Assembly (NCBI GenBank): GCA_031291075.1
Contig: JARLJS010000014.1
Location: forward strand, 1-52,063
Source of the DNA: Nevskia sp.
Lineage (GTDB): Bacteria > Pseudomonadota > Gammaproteobacteria > Nevskiales > Nevskiaceae
Direction of reading: 5' to 3'
DNA length: 52,063 nt
In this document: positions 26,545 through 35,488 of the stretch, in pieces
Layout of the letters: the number at the start of each line of letters is the position of its first letter
Numbering within the stretch: the stretch's first letter is position 1
The notes under the pieces: generated by a model
What the model was told of the DNA's origin: nothing
Database searches by the model: none
What the model saw: only the letters and a program-made list of their open reading frames with translations
Made by a program: the position numbers and the translations under genes

Positions 26545-27031
26545 GGTCTTGATTGTTTTCCTGCTTGCGGATGTTTGATGGGCGTCGTGCGCAAGCAAGG
26601 CTTTGCGCGGGTTCTTGCCGAACTCGCGCGACTCCGGATTTCACTTCGGCGCACGACGACTCGAATCACTGCAGCGCAACTAGCGCGCCAGCGCGGCGAT
26701 GCCGCAACGCAGCGACGAAAAGCTTCGCCGCTTGACCCGCATCTGCATGTTTGCAAAGAGAAACTCGGCTTGGTCCCATGCCGCTGCAAAATCCGCGGCG
26801 GCGCCGCCGTGAACAGCGCCAGGACAACAACTGCTGCTTTCCCAACAACCGTTCCAGCAAACTGTTGAAGAAGCGCCACTGATTGCGCCGACGCCGCAAG
26901 CGTGTTCGCTCCCCGCAACCGCGCACAAGCTGAAGCCCGGCCCCGGCCCGGCATCCCGGACCAGCCCGCTCCCGTCAGCCTCCTGTCGGTATTTAATTGA
27001 CACCGTAAATTTAACGGTGTTTACTAATCCC
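26545..27031. other. Divergent intergenic stretch before the TetR gene
   Basis: About 490 bp between the divergently transcribed cytochrome c' and TetR genes. No real gene is seen. The right end (26997-27025) holds a well-formed promoter with an embedded operator for the TetR gene; the promoter of the cytochrome pair is not obvious. Confidence 0.5.
26997..27025 (+). promoter_or_regulatory. Promoter with embedded TetR operator
   Basis: TTGACA at 26997-27002 and TTTACT at 27020-27025 are separated by 17 bp. Between and over them lies a perfect inverted repeat, ACACCGT (27000-27006) and ACGGTGT (27014-27020) around 7 bases. A dimer bound there would block RNA polymerase, the classic TetR autorepression layout. 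The predicted start falls at or next to the ATG at 27032, so the mRNA may be leaderless. Confidence 0.65.
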
Positions 27032-27721
27032 ATGCCCAGAGCTCAATTGACCATCGCTGAAGAGGACGCCATGCGCCGGCGCCTCGCCGACGCCGCCCTC
27101 GACATCTACCGCAGCGAAGGCCTGGAAGCGCTCAGCTTCCGCCGCCTGGCCGATGCCATGGACCTCAGCCACACCCTGCCCTACCGCTATTTCCCCCACA
27201 AGGAAGCCCTGCTGGTGGCGATGCGCATCGACTGCACACTGCGCCTCACCCAATTCCTGCGCGAACGCGAGCCGCTGCATGCGCCGCTGCTGACACGCAT
27301 CCGCGCCATCGCCGCCGCCTACGTCGAATACGCGCGCCGCAACGCCGCCGAATATCTGCTGATCTTCTCCACCCACCAGCCGCCGCCCGATCGTTATCCC
27401 GAACTGCTCGCCGCGCGCCGCGCCATGTTCGATCACGCCGTCGAGGTGCTGGCCCTGTGCGTGCAGGCCGGCGTGTTGCACGGCGAGCCGCGCCAGCTGG
27501 CCCACGAATACTGGATCGCCCTGCACGGCCTGATGACCCTGCACGTCGCCAACCAGCTGGTCCACGGCCGCACGCTCGACCAGCTGGTCGAGCCCCTCAT
27601 CGACCGCATGCTCGGCCACGCCGGCATCGCGTCCAAGGCTGCTAAGCCCGCCGCCAAATCCGCCGCCAAATCCATCGTCCGCGCCAAGCCCGGCTCCCGA
27701 GCCACGCGCTCGCGACGCTGA
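27032..27721 (+). CDS. TetR/AcrR-family transcriptional regulator
   Basis: 229 residues from the ATG at 27032; a GTG at 27017 is in frame but lies inside the operator. The N-terminal HTH is canonical: RLADAALDIYRSEGLEALSFRRLADAMDLSHTLPYRYFPHKEALL (about 15-60). The C-terminal ligand-binding part contains a helix typical of regulators with WHG-type domains (QLAHEYWIALHGLMTLHVANQL). The last ~30 residues are a basic Ala/Lys-rich tail (AAKSAAKS, RATRSRR) with no match to the fold. No Shine-Dalgarno precedes the start. It probably represses itself and the desaturase gene 46 bp downstream, and would sense a fatty acid or acyl-CoA (inference). Confidence 0.9.
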   Translation: MPRAQLTIAEEDAMRRRLADAALDIYRSEGLEALSFRRLADAMDLSHTLPYRYFPHKEALLVAMRIDCTLRLTQFLREREPLHAPLLTRIRAIAAAYVEYARRNAAEYLLIFSTHQPPPDRYPELLAARRAMFDHAVEVLALCVQAGVLHGEPRQLAHEYWIALHGLMTLHVANQLVHGRTLDQLVEPLIDRMLGHAGIASKAAKPAAKSAAKSIVRAKPGSRATRSRR

Positions 27722-27767
27722 ATCCACTGCCTGTCACCGCCGCACGCCCTGCCGGCAAGGACCACCC

Positions 27768-28664
27768 ATGAACCAGCCCCCCATCGCGCTCGCCAGCCTC
27801 AGCCCCGGGCAGAAGGCCCGTTTTCAAAGCCTGACCCGCGCCCCCGCCCTGTCCTGGCCCACCTTCATCCTCTGGCTCATCGTCATGACGGTGTATATCG
27901 GCTCCGACGTGCTCGCCGTGCTCGGCCGCATCCCGCTATGGGCCGGCATGATCGCCAACAGCCTCGTCGGCTACCTCGCCTTCAGCGTCGTCCACGACTC
28001 CATCCACCGCGCCATCTCCACCAACACCCGCGTCAACGACTGGATCGGCCAGAGCGCCGTCCTGCTCGGCGCGCCCTACGTCAATCTCAAACTGTTCCGC
28101 TGGGCTCACATCCTGCACCACCGCTTCACCAGCGGCCCCGGGGACCCGGACATCGTCCTCCACGGCGCCTGGTGGACCCTGCCCCTGCGCTGGATGTTCA
28201 TCGACGGCTTGTACTTCATCCACACCATCAAGCACGGCGACAAGGTTTCACGCCCTTACCTCATCACCACCCTGTGGTGGGCCTTCTGGAGTTTTTCCGC
28301 CATGGCCGTGCTGGTCGCCTATGGCTACGGCCCGCAGCTGCTGATGCTGTGGTTCATCCCCTCGCGTGTGATCTTCCTCACGCTCGGCTTCAGCTTCTTC
28401 TGGCTGCCGCATGTGCCGCACGATACCGAACAGGAAAAGAACTTCACCCGCGCCACCAGTGTCCGCCTCGGTCACGAATGGCTGCTCGGCCCGGCCCTGC
28501 AATGCCAGAACTACCACCTGATCCACCACCTGTTCCCGATGACCCCGTTCTACAACAACCAGAAAGTCTGGAGACTGCTGGAGCCGCAACTGCGCAGAAA
28601 TGACCTCGCCATCCAGCACGGCTTCGCCATCCGTCCCACCATCTACCCCGCACCGCCGGCCTGA
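27768..28664 (+). CDS. Membrane fatty acid desaturase family protein
   Basis: 298 residues. Hydrophobic helices near 30-50, 58-76 and 168-205. Three histidine boxes of di-iron membrane desaturases: HDSIH at 76-80, HILHH at 114-118 with the RWAH context, and HLIHH near 253-257. These ligands bind the di-iron centre that oxidises acyl chains or similar hydrocarbons; related branches include carotenoid hydroxylases and alkane hydroxylases. The rubredoxin encoded 34 bp downstream is a likely electron donor, and the upstream TetR a likely regulator. The exact substrate is not evident. Confidence 0.9.
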   Translation: MNQPPIALASLSPGQKARFQSLTRAPALSWPTFILWLIVMTVYIGSDVLAVLGRIPLWAGMIANSLVGYLAFSVVHDSIHRAISTNTRVNDWIGQSAVLLGAPYVNLKLFRWAHILHHRFTSGPGDPDIVLHGAWWTLPLRWMFIDGLYFIHTIKHGDKVSRPYLITTLWWAFWSFSAMAVLVAYGYGPQLLMLWFIPSRVIFLTLGFSFFWLPHVPHDTEQEKNFTRATSVRLGHEWLLGPALQCQNYHLIHHLFPMTPFYNNQKVWRLLEPQLRRNDLAIQHGFAIRPTIYPAPPA

Positions 28665-28698
28665 TCCGCCAGCCCGCCGCACGCCCCAGGACGACGCC

Positions 28699-29109
28699 AT
28701 GCCCGCCCGCCGCTACCGCTGCCGCTACTGCTCCCACATCTACGACGAATCCCTCGGCGACCCGAACAGCGGCATTGCCCCCGGCACCCGCTACGAAGAC
28801 ATCCCCGAAAGCTGGATCTGCCCCGAATGCGGCGCCGCCAAGTCGGATTACGAATTGATCGCAACGCCCCAGGGCATCGCCAGGATGGCCGCCAGCAGGA
28901 TCGCAATCCCACCCGCTCGAGAGAATTTGGTGGCCCTGATCGAAATGGATGAAACTCGGGAGGTGCCCTTGTCGCTGCGGGAGGTAATGGTCATGGTGCT
29001 CGGTCCAGTCATGATTGATAGCAGGGTCAATGGGCGGGGGTCCGCACGCCGTCGAGACTCCCGCGTCTTTGGATTCCGCCGATTGGCGGTCCAAGTCAAA
29101 TCCCTCTAG
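28699..29109 (+). CDS. Rubredoxin with an unusual C-terminal tail
   Basis: 136 residues from the ATG at 28699. Residues 5-55 are a complete rubredoxin: CRYC and CPECG supply the four iron ligands, with the conserved YDxxxGD, Gly-rich turn and SWICP between. Rubredoxins of this type normally stop right after the DYEL sequence at ~52-55. Here the frame goes on for about 80 residues (to 29109) with no recognisable domain and a composition unlike the gene before it. The tail probably results from fusion to foreign DNA near 28,862. The core should still fold and could donate electrons to the desaturase encoded just upstream. Confidence 0.85.
   Translation: MPARRYRCRYCSHIYDESLGDPNSGIAPGTRYEDIPESWICPECGAAKSDYELIATPQGIARMAASRIAIPPARENLVALIEMDETREVPLSLREVMVMVLGPVMIDSRVNGRGSARRRDSRVFGFRRLAVQVKSL
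28848..29015 (-). other. Possible truncated N-terminus of a minus-strand gene
   Basis: Opposite the rubredoxin tail, a minus-strand frame from an ATG near 29015 reads MTGPSTM, then RATKFSRAGGIAILLAAILA, a plausible signal or membrane anchor (basic residues before a hydrophobic stretch). It stops at once where the sequence meets the rubredoxin domain. It may be the start of an island gene cut off at the junction. No family is recognised, and it could be chance. Confidence 0.25.
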
Positions 29110-29143
29110 GTGCACTGGCCAATGTAGATCTATTCGCACGGCC

Positions 29144-29172
29144 AAAAAAAACCCGGCAACGGAAGAGCCGGG
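29144..29172 (-). terminator. Intrinsic terminator after the integrase gene
   Basis: On the minus strand CCCGGC and GCCGGG form a 6-bp stem around a 9-base loop and are followed by eight T. It lies 85 bp past the integrase stop. Confidence 0.85.
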
Positions 29173-29256
29173 TCAAGTCACAGGCGCGTAGGAGGAGGTA
29201 GCATGTAGGGATGCATGCGATAGCGCCTGGCACAACGCTCTAGGTGCGTGGACGAA

Positions 29257-30318
29257 TTAAGGTTCCGGACTTGAGAATCCGGAATTTAAAGTCTTACGCA
29301 GATCACTCAGATCGGCATCGTGGTAAATCGCCGTCGTCTCGTATCGGCTATGACCGAGGAGCAGCTGCACATGACGACGATCGGCACCAGAATCCAGGAG
29401 ATGAGTTCCAAAGTAGTGCCGCAAATTGTGGGGCCGCCCGCCTTTTATGCCCGCCGCGGCAAACACGCGACCGAGCAGGATATTGATCGAGCGCGGGGTC
29501 AGAGGGCGCGTGTCGCCACGACCTCTTTGAATGAGCGGGTGCTTGTCATCGGTATGAGGGTATGCTTCATAACCGAGGTGGACGCGCCAGCGCACCAGCT
29601 CGTCCATGAGGTTCTTGTACGCCGGGATGTCGCGTACCTTGCCGCCTTTCCCCCTTACGCGAATTGTCCACTCATCGTCAAAGCCTTTGAAGAACGCGCC
29701 CATCCGATGCTTCCAGATCTCCTGCATCCGCATGCCTGTATAAATAAAAAGAGCGAGCATCCAGCGCTGGCGCGGCTGACCCGCCACGACCAACTCCATG
29801 GCTTTGATGTGTGCACGGGTCAGTTTTGTCGATTTATCCTTCGACAACGTCACGTCCGGATCACCCACGGTCCCCGCCGATGAGCGCCGCCGTAATCCTG
29901 TGAGTGTGTTCTTCTCGATATGGTCGTTTTCGACCAGCCAATTCACCCAGGAATTAACGATCACGAGCGTCTGGCGAATCGACGATGGAGTTAAAGGCCC
30001 CCGCAGCGGTCGCCAGTCGGGATTGAGACTGCCATCAGGCATTCGCATGCGAACGGAAGGGCCGCAGAATTCCGCGGGCGGGTCGACCAAGAACCCTCTG
30101 AACGATTCGTAGTCCGCTCGTCCAAGATTGACTGGGGCTTTGCGATGCAAGTCAATGCACCACTTCATGAGCCGCATCAACTCTCGAGCGTACGCACGAT
30201 ACGTATCAGGGCTGTTCCGATATTCCGAAAGGAACTTATCGATCAGCTCAAGATCACGGCGGTATGCGCCGGTCATTGCGTCCGGCAGGGTTTCAAGGGC
30301 TTGGGCTTGGCTTACCAT
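29257..30318 (-). CDS. Tyrosine recombinase / site-specific integrase
   Basis: 353 residues. The N-terminal half (about 20-140) is a SAM-like core-binding domain (SEYRNSPDTYRAYARELMRLMKW). The catalytic domain holds the complete set of residues: Arg197 in YTGMRMQEIW, Lys224 or Lys227 in RGKGGKVRDIP, His297 and Arg300 in HNLRH, His323 in LLGHSRYETT and Tyr332. It should integrate or excise the element, most likely at the tRNA-Leu at the other end. Unlike many tRNA integrases it lies at the far end from the tRNA, consistent with later deletions or a different attachment arrangement. It is followed by a strong terminator. Confidence 0.93.
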   Translation of the reverse strand: MVSQAQALETLPDAMTGAYRRDLELIDKFLSEYRNSPDTYRAYARELMRLMKWCIDLHRKAPVNLGRADYESFRGFLVDPPAEFCGPSVRMRMPDGSLNPDWRPLRGPLTPSSIRQTLVIVNSWVNWLVENDHIEKNTLTGLRRRSSAGTVGDPDVTLSKDKSTKLTRAHIKAMELVVAGQPRQRWMLALFIYTGMRMQEIWKHRMGAFFKGFDDEWTIRVRGKGGKVRDIPAYKNLMDELVRWRVHLGYEAYPHTDDKHPLIQRGRGDTRPLTPRSINILLGRVFAAAGIKGGRPHNLRHYFGTHLLDSGADRRHVQLLLGHSRYETTAIYHDADLSDLRKTLNSGFSSPEP

Positions 30319-30549
30319 TTCACGCTACCGTCGCGGAGGGGGCTGTGGTTTGTTTCCACCTTTCTCCCTCTAGGTACAAGCCCCGAATATCATCGCACTC
30401 CTCACTACCGTATCGGGAGCGCCCGGCCACCCTGGCTCGGACTTCGGGCCGAGATCGGTTTCCGGCCTTGTCGGTTGTACGCCGTCGACGGTCCAAGTGG
30501 CAGCAACCTCCTGGCGGCCACGAAACGGGGCGGATCGGATCTGCTCGGG

Positions 30550-31557
30550 TCATTTTTGCGACGGGGTCAGCGAATGCAAAGTGGACGGGTACGGGTTTTT
30601 CCAGGGATCAGGCGCCTGGATCAGGTCCAGCACGTCGTGAAGATTCGATGGTCCCAACGCTTTCGCGTAGCCGTCGGAAGAAAGTGGGGCCGCAGCCTTG
30701 GAGTGGCCGAAGTACGGATCAGCAACCATGGCTTTGGCCAAAAGTCCGGCGCCGGGGGCCCCCGCCGTGGAGATCTGGTCCAGAGCATAAGTAAGCGTGA
30801 CGGAGCCCGATATCTTCCAGTATTGCGAGCTGTCGATCGGACTGCACTCACGATATTCCAAGGGTTTCCCCTGATCCCGAGCAAGGGACTTGGTGATTTC
30901 CTTTGTACAAATCCGTTCAGGTGGCAGACGGCTGTAGACGACAGTGGGCACCGCTGAAACGTCGTAGGCTGAGAAAGGCCTGGGATCCAGAGTCACTGCC
31001 GGCGAGTGGTTGCTCTTCACCAAAGGCAGGATCACTTCCTTCATGAACCACTTCAAATCGTGCTCTGGGTTAATGCCTCTGAAGTCCAGAATCCCCCCAA
31101 CCCAGACGGCCTGCTCGGCATACGCCCTAAGCAATTCAAGAGGCATGGACGATGACACCAGGATCGTGACGTATCCGGTATCGGCCGGCGAGATTCCAAG
31201 TGCGGAAAGCGCTTGAGAGCGCTCCTGTACGGTTACGGCTCCTTGACCTTGTCTCGCAGGTTCCTGCGATTGGGGATCTGGCACAAGCTGACTGTCTGGC
31301 AGCAGGGCAGCGGCTTTAGCCTGGCTCTGAACCACATCCATCATCTTTCGGACTGACTCAGGAACCGCACCGGGATCAGGGTTCGCGTACAACGACTGAA
31401 GATGTTCGACGTACGCCTTCGTCTTCGGATCTGTCTCCGGCAGAACACCGTTAGACATATCCCCGGCTGACGGCGCCGGAAGGGCGTTCTGGGCCTCGGG
31501 GTCAGCGACCACCGTGCAGGTGCCGCACAGCGCGACAACAGCGAGCCATCTCCGCAT
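30550..31557 (-). CDS. trbC: F-type conjugative pilus assembly protein TrbC
   Basis: 335 residues from the ATG at 31557, which overlaps the traC stop by one base (TGATG), so the two are translationally coupled. Signal peptide about 1-19 (RWLAVVALCGTCTVVA). A Pro/Gln-rich stretch precedes the TrbC_Ftype domain: VTILVSSSMPLELLRAYAEQA near 125-145, GGILDFRGI, then VTLDPRPFSAYDVSAVPTVV, the thioredoxin-like region of this family. It acts in the periplasm in F-type pilus assembly. Its stop overlaps another ATG (ATGA at 30553-30550) that begins a 77-codon frame I do not recognise, perhaps the start of the next, deleted tra gene. Confidence 0.85.
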   Translation of the reverse strand: MRRWLAVVALCGTCTVVADPEAQNALPAPSAGDMSNGVLPETDPKTKAYVEHLQSLYANPDPGAVPESVRKMMDVVQSQAKAAALLPDSQLVPDPQSQEPARQGQGAVTVQERSQALSALGISPADTGYVTILVSSSMPLELLRAYAEQAVWVGGILDFRGINPEHDLKWFMKEVILPLVKSNHSPAVTLDPRPFSAYDVSAVPTVVYSRLPPERICTKEITKSLARDQGKPLEYRECSPIDSSQYWKISGSVTLTYALDQISTAGAPGAGLLAKAMVADPYFGHSKAAAPLSSDGYAKALGPSNLHDVLDLIQAPDPWKNPYPSTLHSLTPSQK

Positions 31558-33983
31558 CACGTGCCTCGCGCCACGTACTCGGGCTGCCGCTTCAATACCT
31601 CGTCCGGATCGGCCCCGAAGTCTTGCTTTGACTTCCGGGCAGCCAAGATCCGAACCGCCTCCGCGAGCGCCTGGGTGTATGGCCAATCCGGGTGTTCCTT
31701 CTGCACCTGGTCGAATACGGCCTTCCGTTGCGCCTTCTCCATTGGAGCCGTTGTAAAAAGCCAGTATGCATAGGCATCGGCAATGAACCGGTAAACACCA
31801 TGCCCAGTGTCGGCCTTTACGTAGATTTCACTGTAGTTGCCCGGTGCTGTATGAACCGATTTCAGTAGCTCCTGCAGCTGCTCGTCCGCATGCACCATGC
31901 CGGACTTGAAGGCGGCCTCCAACGACTCGGGTTTCTGCGCAAGCGCGAACAACCACGAAGAGTTTTCGAACGCAGCTCGAGCCGCGGCGGACTTTGTAAG
32001 ATCATTGAATCCCTGCGTGATGATCCCCGCGGAGCCTCCGTATTTCCGATACGTACGATAAGCCCTTTCGATGAAGTCCCCTGATTGCATATCCGCAAGA
32101 AGCGACCAGGCCTCATCGATCATCATCAGCTTCGGAATCGAAGGATCGCCAAGGCCATACATCGTTTCCGCGATGCGCTGCATGATCATCGTCAAAACAA
32201 TGTTTCGGAACATGCCTTGTCCCTTGAGATCATCCATCTCTACTACGGTCATCCGCGCATTCAGGTCGACCTTGCGACCCGTGCCATCGAACCAGGCGGC
32301 GAACCGGCCCAGAGTGTAGGGACGCAGCTGATCGGAAATGTCCTTTGCTCTAGGGTCTGCGTGCTTTGATAGCCAATCGGCAACGTGAATGATCGTGGTC
32401 TCTGTTTTATGCTTGCGCCACTCAGCTTCGATCGCGTGCTCGATGATGATTTCCTGCCAGTCATCTACCCCGCTCTTCATGGCGCTCTGCGGAAACGCCA
32501 TGTAGCGAACCAGCTCGCGCAGCATCTCCATCATTTCCTTCAACCGGAATTCCGAATCGACCTTCCCAAAGGGATTGAGGTCGATCGGGTCATCCATCTT
32601 GAAGACCAGGTTCGTCCCGCCAAGGATCTCGCAAAGCTCGAAGTACGAGCGCCCGGCATCAATGATGAAGGCGTAGCCATTTTTTGCCAGGAAATCGAGG
32701 ACCAGTTCTTGGGCGACAAAGCTCTTGCCTGAACCAGATTTGGCGATCATAACGAAGTTGTAGTTTGCGCCTGCCTTTTTGTCCTGGACATTGAACACGC
32801 AGACCTGGCCGCGCCTCGAGAGCATCAACAGCCCCCCGCCGGATGCAGGTGTGCCCGTCCATTCCCCCTGCATCGGAGCCAAGGTGGCTACGTGCCGGGT
32901 TGTCATGCTGCTGCCTCGCTGCAATCCCCCACGTTTTTCCGAAGGATCCATTCGCTGGTTGAACACGCCCGGCATGGAGGCCAGCCAGATAGGAAAGTGG
33001 ACGTAGCGCTCCGGACTCGCCCGGAACCCATGCTTTTTCCAGCTGGACAACAACTCTGACGTCGCCTGTCCGAGTTGGTCAGGGTCGGAAGCCATCAGAT
33101 TGACTCCCATGTAGGCGAATACCAGAGGGCTGCCGGCGCGCAGAGCGTCACGGATCTGTTGCACCTCTTCCTGCTGCTCCACCAGGTGGGACATCAGCGC
33201 CCGGTAGGAAGGTGAGTCCGAGATCAGCTGCCGGCTGATACCGGCCGCCTTGATCGCCATTCGGTCAATCGCCTTATCGGGGTCTTGAACAGCAATGTTC
33301 ACGTAGGCCCAGAAAGGCGTGCTGACGTGCTCCCGCGGACTTGTCGGCGTGCCGTTCAGTAGCCAAGCCGTAAGGGGCAGGTATGAGCGCTTCGGGTAAG
33401 CGTCCACCGTGATGCAATTTACGAATCGCTGCCGTGGCTCATTCTCGTCGTCGCTGGCGCGGAAGTGCAGCGTGCCGTCCGTGCATACCGACAAGCGCGT
33501 TTCCCGGTCGACAAGAGCCACAACGCCCTTCTCGGCGCCGATCGTTTTCTGATTCCGTGCCTGCGCCTCCATCAAGATATGCGGATTCAGCAACGAAGTC
33601 ATCAGCCACCGCCACACTACGGCATCCAGGGCCTCGACCTGAACCTGCATACCCTTGAAGGTTCCAAGAACCGTATTCCGCAGCCGCTTTACTGATTCGA
33701 CAAAGCGGTCCCATTCCTTGTGGTCCTCGAGATCTCCCTTATAAGGCACCGTCACTGTCATCGTATAGACGTGCTCCTTCGGGTGGTACTCCCAGGACTT
33801 GAGGAGCGAGAAGCCGTGCGCCGCCGCCAGCATGAACTTGCGGCGGGACTCGGCCAGGCCGGCGACGACTTCGTTTCCAGAGGAGCGGGCATGTGGCTGC
33901 CGCTCGACCAAGCCGGCTCCGCCGGGGTGCAGGAGCGATTTCTGGTAGTTACGCAGGAAGAACACTGACGGCGACAGTATCAA
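31557..33983 (-). pseudogene. traC: TraC-type conjugation ATPase, 5'-truncated
   Basis: 808 residues. VirB4-like family of F-type systems, the ATPase that powers pilus extension. Visible: Walker A AKSGSGKS at 414-421, KLMMIDEAWSLL (Walker B) near 610-621, and RKYGGSAGIITQGFNDL. Compared with F TraC (876 aa), the first conserved region here corresponds to residues beyond about 140 of F TraC, while only ~45 residues precede it. The start of the family's N-terminal domain is missing, and the zeta gene ends 103 bp upstream. A deletion has therefore probably removed the first ~100 codons. The ATPase core is intact, but without the rest of the system the protein is probably idle. Confidence 0.82.
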
Positions 33984-34086
33984 CGATGGCTTCCAGCTCC
34001 GCCCTATCGATAGGCCGGGCGATCGTCCGTTGCGGCTTGAGTGCAGGTGAAGCAGCAGCTGGCAGAAGTGCTGGCGGCCTTGATTC

Positions 34087-34908
34087 TTAGTTATGGATGC
34101 GCTCTAAGGAAAGAATGTCAGCGTGAGTCCTTTCATCAGCCGGCACGAGCCTTATTCGGGTAATGACGCTGTCGACGTAGGTCCGGAGTTCCGCTTGATC
34201 ATGGATCATTGATGTGTTTTCTCGGAAACAATCGATGCATGACCTTGCAACTTGCTCATTGGAATCGAACAGGATGTTTCCCGAGTGATCGACCAGCATC
34301 AGATGATCAGCGAGGTTCCTTTCCCGGATCATCAGAAGAGACCGCTCCAACTCCCGGCAGCCTTGATCGTGAATCTCCGGGGAGACATAGCGTGCCGTTC
34401 CGCCGATGGACTTCTCCATGTAGTAGCGGCCCAGGGTTCGGGCCAGCGACCAGTGCCGATGTACCGCCAGCACGATCAGGTTGACCTCGACGTTAGCGCC
34501 TTTGACTCGAGAGAGCACGCGCACGGTCCGGTCGGGGTCGCGCATGCTCAGTTCAGCGATGAAAGAGAACCCGTTTCGTGCGGCGTGATCAATGACTTCA
34601 TTGGTCCAGCGATTAGCATCATGCCTGGTGTTTTCAGACATGGTCCGATCATCCCTCTGCATGAATTCTTCATACTGCGGGTGGTAGAGTCGAAGGTCAT
34701 CACCCTGAATGACAGGAAGTTCCGACCCTTCTCTCCGCGCCTTATTCACTCGAATGATCGCATTGCTCTTGCCGGCGCCCGGTTGCCCGCCGACAAAGTA
34801 GGCGGCAGGAGTCAGTTCCCTGGAACGATCGGAGAATAGGTCTTCGATGATTTCGCGCAGCAGCTGCTCATGTAGCCCATCGGGCAGAGCACCAAGGGGA
34901 TCGGCCAC
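34087..34908 (-). CDS. Zeta toxin family protein (UDP-GlcNAc kinase-type)
   Basis: 273 residues from a GTG at 34908. A P-loop kinase fold: GGQPGAGKSN at 40-49 is the zeta Walker A, GDDLRLYHPQYEEF near 70-83 the substrate-binding segment with the conserved Asp, and RWTNEVIDHAARNGFSFIAELSM the helix-strand that follows in zeta/PezT toxins. Zeta toxins phosphorylate UDP-N-acetylglucosamine and block cell-wall synthesis. The classic epsilon antitoxin is not present. Instead an unrelated-looking 115-residue protein is encoded 2 bp upstream. Length and motifs suggest an intact toxin. Confidence 0.85.
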   Translation of the reverse strand: MADPLGALPDGLHEQLLREIIEDLFSDRSRELTPAAYFVGGQPGAGKSNAIIRVNKARREGSELPVIQGDDLRLYHPQYEEFMQRDDRTMSENTRHDANRWTNEVIDHAARNGFSFIAELSMRDPDRTVRVLSRVKGANVEVNLIVLAVHRHWSLARTLGRYYMEKSIGGTARYVSPEIHDQGCRELERSLLMIRERNLADHLMLVDHSGNILFDSNEQVARSCIDCFRENTSMIHDQAELRTYVDSVITRIRLVPADERTHADILSLERIHN

Positions 34909-34910
34909 GC

Positions 34911-35258
34911 TCAGCAGAAAGCGGCGAGCTGTTCGAGCTTCTGGCGGAGCTGAGAGATGGAAGACTGGAACTGGGTCGGCGAGTCAGCCTTACGCAGGGT
35001 CTGCGTACTCTGGACGAGTAATTTCAGCTCGACCAGGCGCTGGCGCTGCTGGTCTGAGCTTGATTCCGATGACTCGATTCTGCGCAACTCGCGACGTGCC
35101 TTGACCAGCACGCGGCTGGACAGGGAATGGACCAACTCTGCCGCATCGGCTTCAAAGGCCGTCCACGGCTTCCCGCCACCGAGCACGCGAACCACCGGAG
35201 CGGAGACTTGAGTCTCCGACTGGGGTGGGATACCGAGGACGGTGATCACCTGCTTCAT
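34911..35258 (-). CDS. Unrecognised protein upstream of zeta toxin, possible antitoxin
   Basis: 115 residues, cytoplasmic. No family recognised. A short N-terminal beta-like part (MKQVITVLGIPPQ) leads to a long, mostly helical, charged region (RVLVKARRELRRIESSESSSD and later SSISQLRQKLEQLAAF) that could form coiled coils. It does not resemble the epsilon or PezA antitoxins I know. Its stop lies 2 bp before the zeta GTG, so the two are translated from one message, the arrangement expected of an antitoxin-toxin pair. That role is inferred from position only. Confidence 0.7.
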   Translation of the reverse strand: MKQVITVLGIPPQSETQVSAPVVRVLGGGKPWTAFEADAAELVHSLSSRVLVKARRELRRIESSESSSDQQRQRLVELKLLVQSTQTLRKADSPTQFQSSISQLRQKLEQLAAFC

Positions 35259-35423
35259 GCAAACATTCTACCCCGCCGGAGTGAAGTCTTCCATATTGGC
35301 CCAGATGCTGACGATCTGTTCCTCGAGCCGACCGTTACAGAAACCATAGAAGCGATGCCGACATGTCTGGATGATCGATGGAGATCATGTTCGAGCAAAT
35401 TTCGTGCTTTTCAGCAACTAAGA

Positions 35424-35444
35424 TTTCCGTACTTTTTCCGTACT
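35424..35444. repeat. Tandem direct repeat near the tRNA end
   Basis: TTTCCGTACT occurs at 35424-35433 and 35435-35444, a period of 11 bp (one helical turn), about 45 bp from the tRNA 3' end and upstream of the toxin operon. It could be an arm-type integrase/excisionase site or an operator of the toxin operon. Confidence 0.4.
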
Positions 35445-35488
35445 GCCTCTACGAATTAATCTACACCTCTGTAACTTACTGATTTTAC

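Larger units (their letters stand above)
29000..35488. mobile_element. Decayed integrative element next to tRNA-Leu
   Basis: Between the rubredoxin region and the 3' end of tRNA-Leu(GAG) lie a tyrosine recombinase, two F-type conjugation genes (one truncated) and a zeta-toxin gene with a partner, all on the minus strand. Base composition is less GC-rich than the flanks. The genes for most of a conjugation system (pilin, coupling protein, relaxase) are missing, so this is a remnant. The right limit is the tRNA. The left limit is uncertain: an 11-bp match to the tRNA (CGTCGAGACTC at 29050-29060 and 35498-35508) is a weak att candidate, and the coding change near 28,862 is another possible border. 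Confidence 0.7.

Noticed and set aside
29050-29060. CGTCGAGACTC as the left attachment site of the island
   Set aside because: The match to the tRNA T-arm is only 11 bp, and the bases to its left do not continue as a tRNA 3' end, as an attachment site should. Kept only as a weak hint.
29190-29210. Strong ribosome-site-like AGGAGGAGGT followed by ATG TAG (a start-stop minigene) near the integrase
   Set aside because: It recalls phage minigenes near att sites, but a purine run before ATG is common by chance and nothing else supports it.
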